Assembly (NCBI RefSeq): GCF_013004375.1
Contig: NZ_JABERI010000012.1
Location: 1-64,000, forward strand
Direction of reading: 5' to 3'
Source: Acinetobacter terrae
GTDB lineage: Bacteria; Pseudomonadota; Gammaproteobacteria; Pseudomonadales; Moraxellaceae
Length of the DNA stretch: 64,000 nt
A program made the translations under genes and the position numbers. Positions within the stretch are counted from its first letter, which is position 1. Each line of letters opens with the position of its first letter. The notes under the pieces are model-generated. The model was not told the DNA's origin and searched no databases. It saw only the letters and a list, made by a program, of their open reading frames with translations. Shown here piece by piece: positions 37,424 to 46,644 of the stretch.

Positions 37424-39598
37424 TTATAAGGAAGCCAATTCGGTGGCTTTCTCATCACGGTCATGACTCAAACTTTGCTTTAAGCGACTGAGTTGATTCA
37501 GAATGCTTAACATCAAAGAGAGTTGCTGCAAAACAATCAGCGATTTCTGATCATCTTCATTATTGTGGGTTAAGCGTTGACGAATCGTATTCAACATATT
37601 TTGCGCTGTCAGATCGGGAACTTCATCTTTTAATAAAGAACCTTGAATATCCTCTAAAGCCAAGTCCAAAAGCTTTAACACTTCTTGATCTTGTATTTTT
37701 TCACGATGCGCACCGAGCGCGGCAATATAGCTGAGCAGGGTGTGATTCAAACATAAGAATTCAAAAGCTAAAGTTTTTTGGGTCGGATCGAAATCAGGCT
37801 CAGTAGCTAGGGTTGAAATCAGGGAGGCAACTTCAGCATCATTATTATGTGCGGCACGACGAACCACACGATATTTCAAACCGTTATTACGACCTTGTTT
37901 ATATTGTTCAATCACTTCGGCCAAATAGTCACATTGTGCCGTGAGAGAGCGATTGATGGTGCGCGACAGGCGACGGAATTTCCAATCCGGGAAAATAAAA
38001 CTGACCCCAAACCATGCCAAAGCACAGCCAATTAAGGTATCAATCATGCGCGGTAAGGCTGCTTCAAAGCCCATACCATCCAGATTAAAGTTAATCAGCG
38101 CAAGAATGGTAATAAATGCGGTGGCTTGCGCATATTGTTTACTGCGCAATTCAAAGAACAGCACACCACTGAACACTAATAATAATAATTGTCCTTCAAT
38201 CGACGGGATAAAGTACAAAACGGCATAACCCAGAATAATACCGACTAAAGTACCGACAATACGCAGGCGTAAACGACGTTTGGTGGCATTAAAGTTGGGT
38301 TGGCTAACAAAAAGAGCTGTCAATAAAATCCAGTAACCATATTCAATATTGGTGACCTGGACAAAAATATAGCCAATCAGCAACACAATCGAGACACGGA
38401 TTGCATGTCTAAACAACACAGATTCCGGGGTTAAGTGCTGTTTGATGCGGATCACCACATCATTCCAACCTTTTAAGTCATCATCTTTAAGCTGGTTTTC
38501 AATATGTTTAGCTTTATCGAATTTGATATGACGTTCTGTTTCTACATTGCGTAGTTGCGCATCAATCGACTTTAAATTTTGATACAGGGAAAACAGGGCA
38601 TTGACCCAGACTGGGTCATATTGTTGTTCAGCACGTAATTTCTCTAAAGAGAGTTTTAAATTGGCAAAAGTAGGCTTAAAGCGCTTGTTATGCTGATAGG
38701 TTTCACGGTGCAAAATGCTGTAACTTAGATCTTTGCAGGCTTTTGCTTGAAGGTATAAAACTCGTTGGAAGCGAAATAAAATATCACTATGTTCAAAAAT
38801 TTTAACCAGTTTTTGATAGTCAATGTGCGCTGAATCGGCGCGTTCATGAATATCTTGTGCCACAAAATAATATTGTAAGCTGCGACGGGTATCTTTTTGC
38901 CCACGGTCACCCTTTAAACGGGTCAGGAGCGCAGTTTTCATTTCATTGAAAATGCCGACCAGTTTGCCATTTTCCAAAGACAGTTCAATCATGCTTTGTT
39001 GATAACTGCTTGGTGTCATGTCGACATCAAACAGGTTTGATTTTGCAAACAGAAAATCGCCTAAGGATGAATAGCACTGCGACAATTTATCTTGCACTTG
39101 GCGAACAGGAAACAATAAAAAGCTGATCGTTGAAATCAGGCCATACCATGCAGCACCTGCAACCAACAGCAAGGCTTGGCTATACCAGTTGTCAAATAGC
39201 TCAACGCCCAACATCGAATAAACTGAAATCACCAGACAGCCATAGGAAATGGTGGCATAACGGCGTCCCAATGACCCCAGCAGAATCCAGCCAATACAGG
39301 AGACAATCAAGCCTAAGGCAAATAAAATCGGATAAGGAAACAAGAAATAAACAGAGCAGGCAGTAATAAAGAAGCCGATATAGGTATAAATTAGGTTCAT
39401 GATCCGAACCGAGAAACGGTCATCAATATCACTTAAACCTGCGGCGACTACACCTAGTGTGAGCGGAATAGTGGCAATTTGATATCCCATAAAATAAGGA
39501 ACAAAAGCCGTACCCGAAAACGCAATCACCATGCGCAGGTTATACATGAAGGTGGTGTTATACGTCGCTTGTTTAAGACGTGTGAGCCAAGATTTCAA
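37424..39598 (-). CDS. YccS-like FUSC family transporter
   Basis: The protein has 724 residues. There are two blocks of about six helices each (about 20-165 and 400-520) separated by a long cytoplasmic helical region. That is the YccS/FUSC layout. The second block has VLFRHAIRVSIVLLIGY and EYGYWILLTALFVSQPNFNAT, which are typical family sequence. Relatives include aromatic-acid exporters of the AaeB type. The substrate here is not known. The gene is divergent from the Bcr/CflA pump, with 136 bases between. Confidence 0.85.
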   Translation of the reverse strand: MKSWLTRLKQATYNTTFMYNLRMVIAFSGTAFVPYFMGYQIATIPLTLGVVAAGLSDIDDRFSVRIMNLIYTYIGFFITACSVYFLFPYPILFALGLIVSCIGWILLGSLGRRYATISYGCLVISVYSMLGVELFDNWYSQALLLVAGAAWYGLISTISFLLFPVRQVQDKLSQCYSSLGDFLFAKSNLFDVDMTPSSYQQSMIELSLENGKLVGIFNEMKTALLTRLKGDRGQKDTRRSLQYYFVAQDIHERADSAHIDYQKLVKIFEHSDILFRFQRVLYLQAKACKDLSYSILHRETYQHNKRFKPTFANLKLSLEKLRAEQQYDPVWVNALFSLYQNLKSIDAQLRNVETERHIKFDKAKHIENQLKDDDLKGWNDVVIRIKQHLTPESVLFRHAIRVSIVLLIGYIFVQVTNIEYGYWILLTALFVSQPNFNATKRRLRLRIVGTLVGIILGYAVLYFIPSIEGQLLLLVFSGVLFFELRSKQYAQATAFITILALINFNLDGMGFEAALPRMIDTLIGCALAWFGVSFIFPDWKFRRLSRTINRSLTAQCDYLAEVIEQYKQGRNNGLKYRVVRRAAHNNDAEVASLISTLATEPDFDPTQKTLAFEFLCLNHTLLSYIAALGAHREKIQDQEVLKLLDLALEDIQGSLLKDEVPDLTAQNMLNTIRQRLTHNNEDDQKSLIVLQQLSLMLSILNQLSRLKQSLSHDRDEKATELASL

Positions 39599-39734
39599 AT
39601 TATGTCCTTACCACAAAGTGATCTATGCATCAGCGAGGTGAATTATGTGATTTTTCACTCTCAATTCTGGGAAATAATACTATGTACAGTGTAAGCTTGT
39701 CTTCAAGGTAGCCATTTAAAAATTAAATATCGAT

Positions 39735-40952
39735 ATGTCTGAACAGCAGTCTACTCAACAATATTCTACGGCATGGATTATGTTGTTGGCGTTACTGACC
39801 TCATTGGGTCCACTTTCCATCGATATGTACTTGCCGGCATTGCCACAAATGGCCAATGACTTTGGGGTAAGCACACAAATGGTGGCCAATACTTTACCTG
39901 CATATTTTTTAGGTTTGGCATTGGGACAGCTGATTTATGGGCCTTTGAGCGATCGAATTGGCCGTAAAAAGCCACTTTATTTTGGTTTAGTGCTTTATAT
40001 CGTGGCAAGCATGCTATGCGTTTTTGCGACCAATGAATGGAGCTTAATTGCAGCACGTATTTTACAGGCCGTTGGGGGCTGTGTCGGGGTCGTTATTGCG
40101 CGAGCTGCCATTCGTGACCGTTTAGATATGCAAGCTTCGGCGCAGGCTTTTGCCAGTATGATGATTGTGATGGGGATTGCACCGATTATTGCGCCAAGTT
40201 TAGGGGCAATGGTATTGAAGTTCTTTACTTGGCATGCCGTATTTGTGTTTTTAACGCTGATAGGTGTGATCTGCTTGCTGTGCGTACACTTTTTCTTTAA
40301 GGAAAGTCTAACGCCTGAACGCCGTTTAAAATTGAATCTAAACCAGATAGGCAATTTATATGCTGTGATTTTTACTGACCGTAGCTTTAGATTGCCGATG
40401 CTGGCCGGCTGTTTTTCGGGCGGGGTGTTGTTTTGCTATATCAGTTCATCGGCTTCAGTATTGATGGATGATTATGGCTTGAATCAGCAGCAATTCGGTT
40501 ATGCCTTCGGTATGAATGCTTTTGGTATTGTGTTGTTATCAACTGTAAATAAAAGACTCGCGCATCAATTTTCAGTACTCAGTCGTTTGAAAATAGGCGC
40601 TATGCTTCAGCTGATAGGCTCATCTATTTTATTCATTGCCGGTTTAATGGGTCAGATCCCGTTGTGGATTATACTCTCAGGCATGTTTTTGGCGGTTGCA
40701 GGTATTGGTTTTACCGGACCAAATGCCATGGCCTTGGCGATGTCGGAACAAGGTTCGCGCGCAGGAACAGCCAGTGCCATTATGGGTAGTATGCAGTTTG
40801 CCTGTGGCTTGCTCGGTGGTGTGATCTTGAATTTTCTGATTTGGAATGCACTCGTAAACATGGGCTTGGTGATGCTCATGTTTGTAGTCGTGGCTTTTCT
40901 GGCAATCATGCAATTAAACACGCCTGTACATCATGAGCGAACAAACACTTAA
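39735..40952 (+). CDS. Bcr/CflA family drug-resistance MFS transporter
   Basis: The protein has 405 residues and 12 predicted helices. Family signatures: SLGPLSIDMYLPALPQMA in helix 1 and the loop 2-3 motif GPLSDRIGRKKPL. It expels drugs or metabolites in exchange for protons at the inner membrane. Substrates of the Bcr group include bicyclomycin and sulfonamides, but nothing here fixes the substrate. A bidirectional terminator lies after the gene. Confidence 0.9.
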   Translation: MSEQQSTQQYSTAWIMLLALLTSLGPLSIDMYLPALPQMANDFGVSTQMVANTLPAYFLGLALGQLIYGPLSDRIGRKKPLYFGLVLYIVASMLCVFATNEWSLIAARILQAVGGCVGVVIARAAIRDRLDMQASAQAFASMMIVMGIAPIIAPSLGAMVLKFFTWHAVFVFLTLIGVICLLCVHFFFKESLTPERRLKLNLNQIGNLYAVIFTDRSFRLPMLAGCFSGGVLFCYISSSASVLMDDYGLNQQQFGYAFGMNAFGIVLLSTVNKRLAHQFSVLSRLKIGAMLQLIGSSILFIAGLMGQIPLWIILSGMFLAVAGIGFTGPNAMALAMSEQGSRAGTASAIMGSMQFACGLLGGVILNFLIWNALVNMGLVMLMFVVVAFLAIMQLNTPVHHERTNT

Positions 40953-40980
40953 TATTGCAAAGAAAAGCAAAAATCGAATT

Positions 40981-41010
40981 AAAAAGAGACCTGAATGAGG
41001 TCTCTTTTGG
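40981..41010. terminator. Bidirectional terminator between the Bcr/CflA pump and the nitroreductase
   Basis: AAAAAGAGACCT and AGGTCTCTTTT form a perfect stem around GAATG with T-runs on both strands, between two converging genes. Confidence 0.9.
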
Positions 41011-41031
41011 GTTTAGATGAAGTGAATCAAT

Positions 41032-41739
41032 TTATTCATCCAAGAATACGGAAAATTCTTCAACCGCAATACGCGGGGTAATAAAGGTATTGATGATATC
41101 GTCCGTATCGGCATAACCGAGCGCAACTGTGCAGACCAGTTCTTCATTTTCTGGAGCATTCAGTACATCCAGTACAATGGAATGAAAATGATTCCAGGCT
41201 GCTTGAGGGCAGGTATCCAGACCACGCGCTTTAGCCGCGACCATGACATTTTGAATCATCATGGAAATATCCATTTTAGCGCCAATACCCATGACTTTAT
41301 TCACGGTGAAATATAGGCCAACAGGTGCATCAAATAACTGGAAATTACGCAGCTGTTGGCGCGCCATTTTTTCTTTGTCACCTTTTTGAATATTTAATAA
41401 ACTATATAAACCCCAGCCATTTTCACGACGACGCTCAATAAAGGGTGAAATCCACGTTTCTGGATAATAGGCAAATGTTTCTTGGTACTGACTTGCAAGT
41501 TCTGGCTTGGTGAACAGTTCGACTTGTGCCTTATATACACGTTCAACCATTTCATCACGTTTTTTCCCAGTCACAACATAAACTTTCCAGGGTTGTGTAT
41601 TGGTTCCAGAGGGTGCTCGACTTGTCACAGTTAAAATGTCTTTAATGATTTGCGGATCAACCGCTTTATTCAAAAAAGCACGTACTGAATGGCGTGAAGT
41701 CATTGCCTCATCAACATGACGAACTTGTTGCAAATTCAT
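41032..41739 (-). CDS. Nitroreductase family protein
   Basis: From the ATG at 41739, which has an AAGGAA ribosome site, the protein has 235 residues. A longer reading from 41787 adds 16 residues with no support. FMN-binding motifs of the family are visible: TSRHSVRAFLNK near the N-terminus, SRAPSGTNTQPWKVYVVTG, and LDTCPQAAWNHF with the C-terminal ALGYADTDD. It is an FMN oxidoreductase using NAD(P)H. The native substrate is unknown. Confidence 0.88.
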   Translation of the reverse strand: MNLQQVRHVDEAMTSRHSVRAFLNKAVDPQIIKDILTVTSRAPSGTNTQPWKVYVVTGKKRDEMVERVYKAQVELFTKPELASQYQETFAYYPETWISPFIERRRENGWGLYSLLNIQKGDKEKMARQQLRNFQLFDAPVGLYFTVNKVMGIGAKMDISMMIQNVMVAAKARGLDTCPQAAWNHFHSIVLDVLNAPENEELVCTVALGYADTDDIINTFITPRIAVEEFSVFLDE

Positions 41740-41787
41740 AAAAATTCCTTTTGAAATGAGTTTTTTAGCGCTTATGACTATATACAT

Positions 41788-42126
41788 TAGTCGAATATTT
41801 GTACGTAAGACTTTGTGTGGTTTTTTGCTAAGTTAAAGAATGTATTCATTATTTTGAAATAATATCTAAAAACAAGATGATTTTTTAATCATTGTTCAAT
41901 AAAACTGATTTTAATCAAGTAGAGAACTTGATAGATTGATGGCTACATATGGGTTACATATGTTGTACTTTTATAAAATTTTAAGCTTTTTTCACTGTAC
42001 TGATAAGCAGAAAATGCAATGATTTTTGAAGCTTTTTAAAATTTTGAATCATGATTTTTTATTGATTTGTTGAGTTTTTAAGGGTCATTTATGCACGGAT
42101 GCGAAATACTTAAATAGGAGATTAGA
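41788..42126. other. AT-rich divergent region upstream of the DcaP porin
   Basis: This holds the promoters of the nitroreductase and porin genes. The only pattern seen is a pair of direct TACATATG repeats at 41944-41951 and 41955-41962, 11 bases apart. The porin ATG has an AGGAG ribosome site. Confidence 0.5.
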
Positions 42127-43425
42127 ATGAGTCGTTTACTCAACGGTAAATTTATGGCTAAAAGTTTAGCATTGGCAGTCACAGCTGTAATGGTAAGCAC
42201 AGCACATGCAGGTAAAGCTGAGCAACAACAAATTCAAGAACTACGTCAAGAAGTTGAAGCATTAAAATCTTTAATTCAACAGCAACATCAAGTTCAACAA
42301 CAGCAGCAAACTCAAATTGAGCAAGTTAAGGCGCAACCTGTTCAACTTGCGGCAGCACCTGCAGCGAAGTCTGAATCAGCATTAACCGGCTTTAAATCCA
42401 AAGCGGGTGCAAGTGTAAATTTATATGGTTTTGTCCGTGGTGATGCGAACTATATCATTGAAGGTGCAGATGATGACTTTAATGCGGTACATAAAGTAAA
42501 TGGGACGGGAATTACAGATCCTAAATCAGTAAATGACAAACTTCGTGCGACTGCTAAAACCACACGTATTGGTCTCGATTTTAATACCCCGGTAGGTGAT
42601 GCAAAAGTCGGTGGTAAAGTAGAAGTTGACTTTGCAAGTACAACTGAAAGCTTGCGTATTCGTCATGCTTATTTGACTTATAACGACTGGTTATTCGGTC
42701 AAACCACTTCTAACTTCCTATCCAATCATGCGCCGGAAATGATTGACTTCAGTACAAATATTGGTGGTGGTACGGCCCGTGTTCCACAAGTACGTTATGG
42801 TCTTAAACTCGCTCCTGCTACTCAGTTACTTATTTCTGCAGAAGAAGGGGATAGTTCAGGGACAGGAATTAAATATCGTCTACCGAATTTGACAGCAAAA
42901 TTAACTCAAGGTTTTGCAGAAGGTAAGGGTTCAGTATCTGCACGTGCATTGCTTGAAAATTATAAAGCGACTACAACTGATGATGATCAAACAGGCTGGG
43001 GTGTAGCTGCAGGTGTAAATTATCAAGTGGCTGAACCTTTAAAAGTTTCCGCTGATGTTTCACATGTCGTTGGTAACAGTAATTACTTATATGGCAGCAA
43101 TTCAGCTTATACAGTTGATACTGTGAATAATAGTGTTGAGCAGAATGAATTTAATGCTGTTCAAGTGGGTGCAACTTATAAAATTTCGCCTAAGTTACGT
43201 TCAACATTGGCGTATGGTGCACTCTTTGCTGATGATGGTACTGACTATGCACGACTCAATACTGCAGCGAATGAAAAGGTTCAACAAGCATGGATTAACT
43301 TTATCTATTCACCGGCTGCACCGATTGACTTAGGTATTGAATACATCAACGGAAAACGTGATACCTTTGCTGGACAGTCATTCAAAGATAATCGTGTAGG
43401 CTTAATGGCAAAATATAATTTCTAA
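42127..43425 (+). CDS. DcaP-family trimeric outer-membrane porin
   Basis: The protein has 432 residues. A signal peptide ends in STAHA (about 28). A Gln-rich helical coiled coil follows (about 30-65, QQIQELRQEVEALKSLIQQQ), then a linker, then a beta-barrel from about 95 that opens VNLYGFVRGDANYI and ends VGLMAKYNF with the C-terminal Phe used for outer-membrane insertion. DcaP proteins are trimeric channels for anionic small molecules, with a periplasmic coiled coil. Dicarboxylate uptake is known for relatives. The gene is monocistronic, with its own terminator. Confidence 0.92.
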   Translation: MSRLLNGKFMAKSLALAVTAVMVSTAHAGKAEQQQIQELRQEVEALKSLIQQQHQVQQQQQTQIEQVKAQPVQLAAAPAAKSESALTGFKSKAGASVNLYGFVRGDANYIIEGADDDFNAVHKVNGTGITDPKSVNDKLRATAKTTRIGLDFNTPVGDAKVGGKVEVDFASTTESLRIRHAYLTYNDWLFGQTTSNFLSNHAPEMIDFSTNIGGGTARVPQVRYGLKLAPATQLLISAEEGDSSGTGIKYRLPNLTAKLTQGFAEGKGSVSARALLENYKATTTDDDQTGWGVAAGVNYQVAEPLKVSADVSHVVGNSNYLYGSNSAYTVDTVNNSVEQNEFNAVQVGATYKISPKLRSTLAYGALFADDGTDYARLNTAANEKVQQAWINFIYSPAAPIDLGIEYINGKRDTFAGQSFKDNRVGLMAKYNF

Positions 43426-43443
43426 TTAAAAACTAGAAATTTG

Positions 43444-43475
43444 AAAAAAGAGGCGAATAAATCGCCTCTTTTTTA
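43444..43475 (+). terminator. Terminator after the DcaP porin gene
   Basis: AAAAAAGAGGCGA and TCGCCTCTTTTTT form a perfect stem around ATAAA with a T-run, 18 bases after the stop. Confidence 0.92.
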
Positions 43476-43619
43476 TTGAAAGTTTGAAAATATGAGTCAT
43501 TGTTTGTAAAAGCTATTTATTTAAGAAATAAATATAAAAAAACTATAATTTACAGTGATAGATAAAATTGTAAAAAACTAAAGATTTCTTTCAAAAAAAC
43601 TGCATAATGTCGCACTTTT

Positions 43620-43666
43620 ATTCACATTCATCTTTTTGAGGTCTTGATTTCATTGTGAATGTGAAT
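43620..43666. repeat. 11-bp perfect inverted repeat upstream of gltS
   Basis: ATTCACATTCA at 43620-43630 is repeated inverted as TGAATGTGAAT at 43656-43666, with a 25-base spacer. It may be a regulator binding site or hairpin. Confidence 0.55.
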
Positions 43667-43811
43667 ACTGCACTGATGGTAATTAGTGCTTTATGGATTA
43701 AATACCGATGACATAGAAATTCTATAAATCACATTGTGAAAGGGATTTCTTGCTGTCCGTTTGATTAAAATTTTGATTTTTAGATCGTGTTTTAGCGCAT
43801 TGTATGCCATT

Positions 43812-43838
43812 AAATTTGGTGCGAAATCAACCAAATTT
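43812..43838. repeat. 9-bp perfect inverted repeat upstream of gltS
   Basis: AAATTTGGT and ACCAAATTT flank a 9-base spacer. The size and symmetry resemble an operator, about 175 bases before gltS. Confidence 0.5.
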
Positions 43839-44013
43839 GTGTTTGTTATGAATTTTAGCTTAGTGTTATAGGGCACATTTTTTATCAAGAAAAGGTTCTA
43901 TTTTTTGTTGATTGCTTTATGAGGTTTTCTCCTGATTCATTGTAAAAAGCTAAGTTAAGATTTATATCAATAGTGCATACAAAAGTGCAGTTTTGGTCGT
44001 TTAGGAAAAAGTT

Positions 44014-45243
44014 ATGGATTACATCTTAAGTCCAACATTCAGTTTAATGCTTGCTGTGTTGGTGCTGTATATGGGACGTATTTTAAATAAATACATTCCA
44101 TTTTTGACCAAATATAATATTCCTGAACCTGTGGCTGGTGGTCTGGTGGGTGCAATTATTTTTTATCTTCTTCACCACTTTGCAGGCTATACCATTTCAG
44201 TTAACAAGCCGATGCAAGAAACATTTATGTTGATGTTCTTTGCATCGATTGGTTTAAGTGCAAATTTTGCCAAACTCAGGGAAGGTGGCAAACCTTTGTT
44301 AATCTTTCTGGTTGCAATTTCAGCCTTTGTTGTGGTGCAAAATGGCGTAGGAATGGCGGTTGCAAGTGCGGTGGGTCTTGATCCATTGATGGGGGTAATA
44401 GCAGGTTCTATTGCTTTAATTGGTGGTTTGGGTACAGCCGGTGCTTGGGGTCCAATTTTTGAAACCAAATATGCCGTTGAAGGCGCATTACCGATGGGGA
44501 TTGCCAGTGCAACCTTTGGTATGGTGATTGGCGGTTTAATGGGTGGACCTTTAGCGCGCTATCTGATTAAAAAGCATCAACTGGCTGCACCGTTAAATTA
44601 TGAAGTACGTAAGGAAAAAAATGCAGTACCTTTAACTGAACATGAATATGCATTTGAAGCACCCTATAAAGTTCGTTTAATTACTGCCGATAACGCGATT
44701 GTCACCTTAGGAATGTTTGCTTTTGCTTTGGCATTTGCAGAAATCTTGAAAAATCTGACAATAGGTACAGCATTTGAGCTTCCCACATTTGTTTGGGCAT
44801 TGGCTGGCGGTATTCTGCTGCGTAATGTGGTAGAAACAGGCTTCAAACGTGAAATTTTTGATCGTTCAATTGATGTATTTGGTAATACAGCCTTAGCACT
44901 GTATTTAGCCATGGCCTTGGTATCATTGAAACTGTGGCAGTTGGCTGATTTGGCGATTCCAATGATTATCTTGTTGATTGCTCAATCTATTGCGATGTGG
45001 GTGTTTGCCGTTTATATCTCATTCCGGGTGATGGGTAAAAATTATGACTCTGCCGTGTTGGCATCGGGTTTATGTGGTTTTGGTATGGGTGCAACCCCCA
45101 ATGCAATTGCCAATATGCAAGCCATTACCAACATGTATGGACCATCGCATAAAGCATTCTTAATTGTTCCATTGGTCGGTGCATTCTTTATTGACCTTGT
45201 AAACGTCATTGTGATTCAAGGGATTTTACAAATCTTTGGTTAA
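44014..45243 (+). CDS. gltS: Sodium/glutamate symporter GltS
   Basis: The protein has 409 residues and about ten transmembrane helices in two inverted halves. Family motifs are present: PEPVAGGLVGAIIF in the first half, the loop IALIGGLGTAGAWGPIFE, and ASGLCGFGMGATPNAIANMQ in the second half. It imports glutamate with sodium at the inner membrane. A terminator lies after the gene. Confidence 0.95.
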   Translation: MDYILSPTFSLMLAVLVLYMGRILNKYIPFLTKYNIPEPVAGGLVGAIIFYLLHHFAGYTISVNKPMQETFMLMFFASIGLSANFAKLREGGKPLLIFLVAISAFVVVQNGVGMAVASAVGLDPLMGVIAGSIALIGGLGTAGAWGPIFETKYAVEGALPMGIASATFGMVIGGLMGGPLARYLIKKHQLAAPLNYEVRKEKNAVPLTEHEYAFEAPYKVRLITADNAIVTLGMFAFALAFAEILKNLTIGTAFELPTFVWALAGGILLRNVVETGFKREIFDRSIDVFGNTALALYLAMALVSLKLWQLADLAIPMIILLIAQSIAMWVFAVYISFRVMGKNYDSAVLASGLCGFGMGATPNAIANMQAITNMYGPSHKAFLIVPLVGAFFIDLVNVIVIQGILQIFG

Positions 45244-45255
45244 TTGATTGATGTT

Positions 45256-45287
45256 AAAAAAGCCCCAGAAAACTGGGGCTTTTTTAG
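45256..45287. terminator. Terminator between gltS and chrA
   Basis: AAAAAAGCCCCAG and CTGGGGCTTTTTT form a perfect stem around AAAA with T-runs on both strands, between two converging genes. Confidence 0.93.
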
Positions 45288-45296
45288 TACTGAATA

Positions 45297-46526
45297 TTAT
45301 AAAAAAGTCAGGATAAGTTGGTAGCCTATGCAACTGCCAATTAGGCACAACCAGACGGGAAGTTTGGTTTTAAGTAATCCAATGACCACTACTACAAATA
45401 AAAGATCAGTCAGCTGTACAATATAATGCTGCGCCATTTGTATAACCATGCACAGGAGCAATCCAACTACCGCCGCATTGATACCAACTACCGCATGACG
45501 AATATAAGTTTGATTCATCAGCCATGACCAATAAGGCAGGGTTCCAAAAATTAGCAAAAAGGAAGGAGTAAATATAGCCAAGGTAGCAATACCTGCATTA
45601 AGTACAGGAAATGGGGTTAAAGGTGTTAACGCACCAATATAGCTGGCAAAACTAAATAAAGGACCTGGCATCAGCTGAGCAAAGGCATAACCTAAATCGA
45701 ATTTTTCTGCTGAAAGTAAACCTGTGGCAACGAAATCCTGATGTAAAAAAGGCAGAATGATATGACCACCACCAAACACCAGCGAAGCTGTACGATAAAA
45801 ACTTTCAACACTTTGACTGAACACACTGCTGTGTAGCCAGTTCAGAACTGAAAAGATAAAGAAAGGCAGAATAAAAAGCACTAACCACAGATAAGCATAT
45901 GATCTTTTTGTAGAAGAAATAGCGTCTGTTAAAGAAGAGGTTTCCACTTTATTTTCTTTTGTGGGAATACTTTTTTGTGCGAAGAATATCCCCAACAATG
46001 CCGCGATAAAAATCACAATGATTTGATTCATCGGCAGTGAAACAGTATAAATAAATAGGGTGGAACAGAGCATTAAAATGTATTGCCAAAGTTTGGTACA
46101 AAAGCTTCGTAGCATTTGCCAGAAAGCCCATGTCACCACAGCCAAAACAATCAATTGAATACTATGAAAAAAGGCTGAAGAAAGCAGTGGGGAAAATTGT
46201 TTGCCTAATAGTGCCACTAGGGTCATCAGTAGTGCAGAAGGTAAAGTGAAACCCAGCCATGCGAGTATGGCACCCCAATAGCCTTTTTTCACATAGCCAA
46301 TGGCTAAACCAACTTGGCTACTGGTCGGTCCAGGTAAAATTTGTGCCAATGCGACCAGTTGGACATATTGCTGGTCATCTAACCAATTTAATTGTTTTAC
46401 AAAGGTTTGATGAAAAAAGACCAAATGTGCGGCGGGACCACCGAATGCCAGACAACCTAATTTTAAAAAAATCAGAAAAATAGTGCGATAATGAAGAGAT
46501 GGCATTGGCAATTTCACTAGGGTCAA
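45297..46526 (-). CDS. chrA: Chromate transporter ChrA (bidomain)
   Basis: The protein has 409 residues, made of two homologous CHR halves. The N-terminal half has FGGPAAHLVFFHQTF and QILPGPTSSQVGLAIGY. The C-terminal half has VFGGGHIILPFLHQDF and MPGPLFSFASYIGAL. ChrA exports chromate and may also act on sulfate. It lies at the inner membrane and stands alone, with no chrB regulator nearby. It is divergent from the patatin gene. Confidence 0.9.
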   Translation of the reverse strand: MTLVKLPMPSLHYRTIFLIFLKLGCLAFGGPAAHLVFFHQTFVKQLNWLDDQQYVQLVALAQILPGPTSSQVGLAIGYVKKGYWGAILAWLGFTLPSALLMTLVALLGKQFSPLLSSAFFHSIQLIVLAVVTWAFWQMLRSFCTKLWQYILMLCSTLFIYTVSLPMNQIIVIFIAALLGIFFAQKSIPTKENKVETSSLTDAISSTKRSYAYLWLVLFILPFFIFSVLNWLHSSVFSQSVESFYRTASLVFGGGHIILPFLHQDFVATGLLSAEKFDLGYAFAQLMPGPLFSFASYIGALTPLTPFPVLNAGIATLAIFTPSFLLIFGTLPYWSWLMNQTYIRHAVVGINAAVVGLLLCMVIQMAQHYIVQLTDLLFVVVVIGLLKTKLPVWLCLIGSCIGYQLILTFL

Positions 46527-46644
46527 TTTTTTAAAGTCTAATATTTTTCGATGGCAGTTTAACGAAATACTACAATGTGAAAAACATATAGTTCTTAAAC
46601 TGTACGACTTTTAAAAGATAAGCTTATTAATCTTTGGGTGATTC

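Larger units (their letters stand above)
43476..44013. other. Long intergenic region upstream of gltS
   Basis: About 540 bases of AT-rich sequence with no credible ORF. It contains two inverted repeats listed separately. The gltS promoter must lie here, but no clear boxes were seen. Confidence 0.5.

Noticed and set aside
43691..43888. A 65-residue open frame on the minus strand upstream of gltS.
   Set aside because: Low-complexity translation, no ribosome site and no family resemblance.
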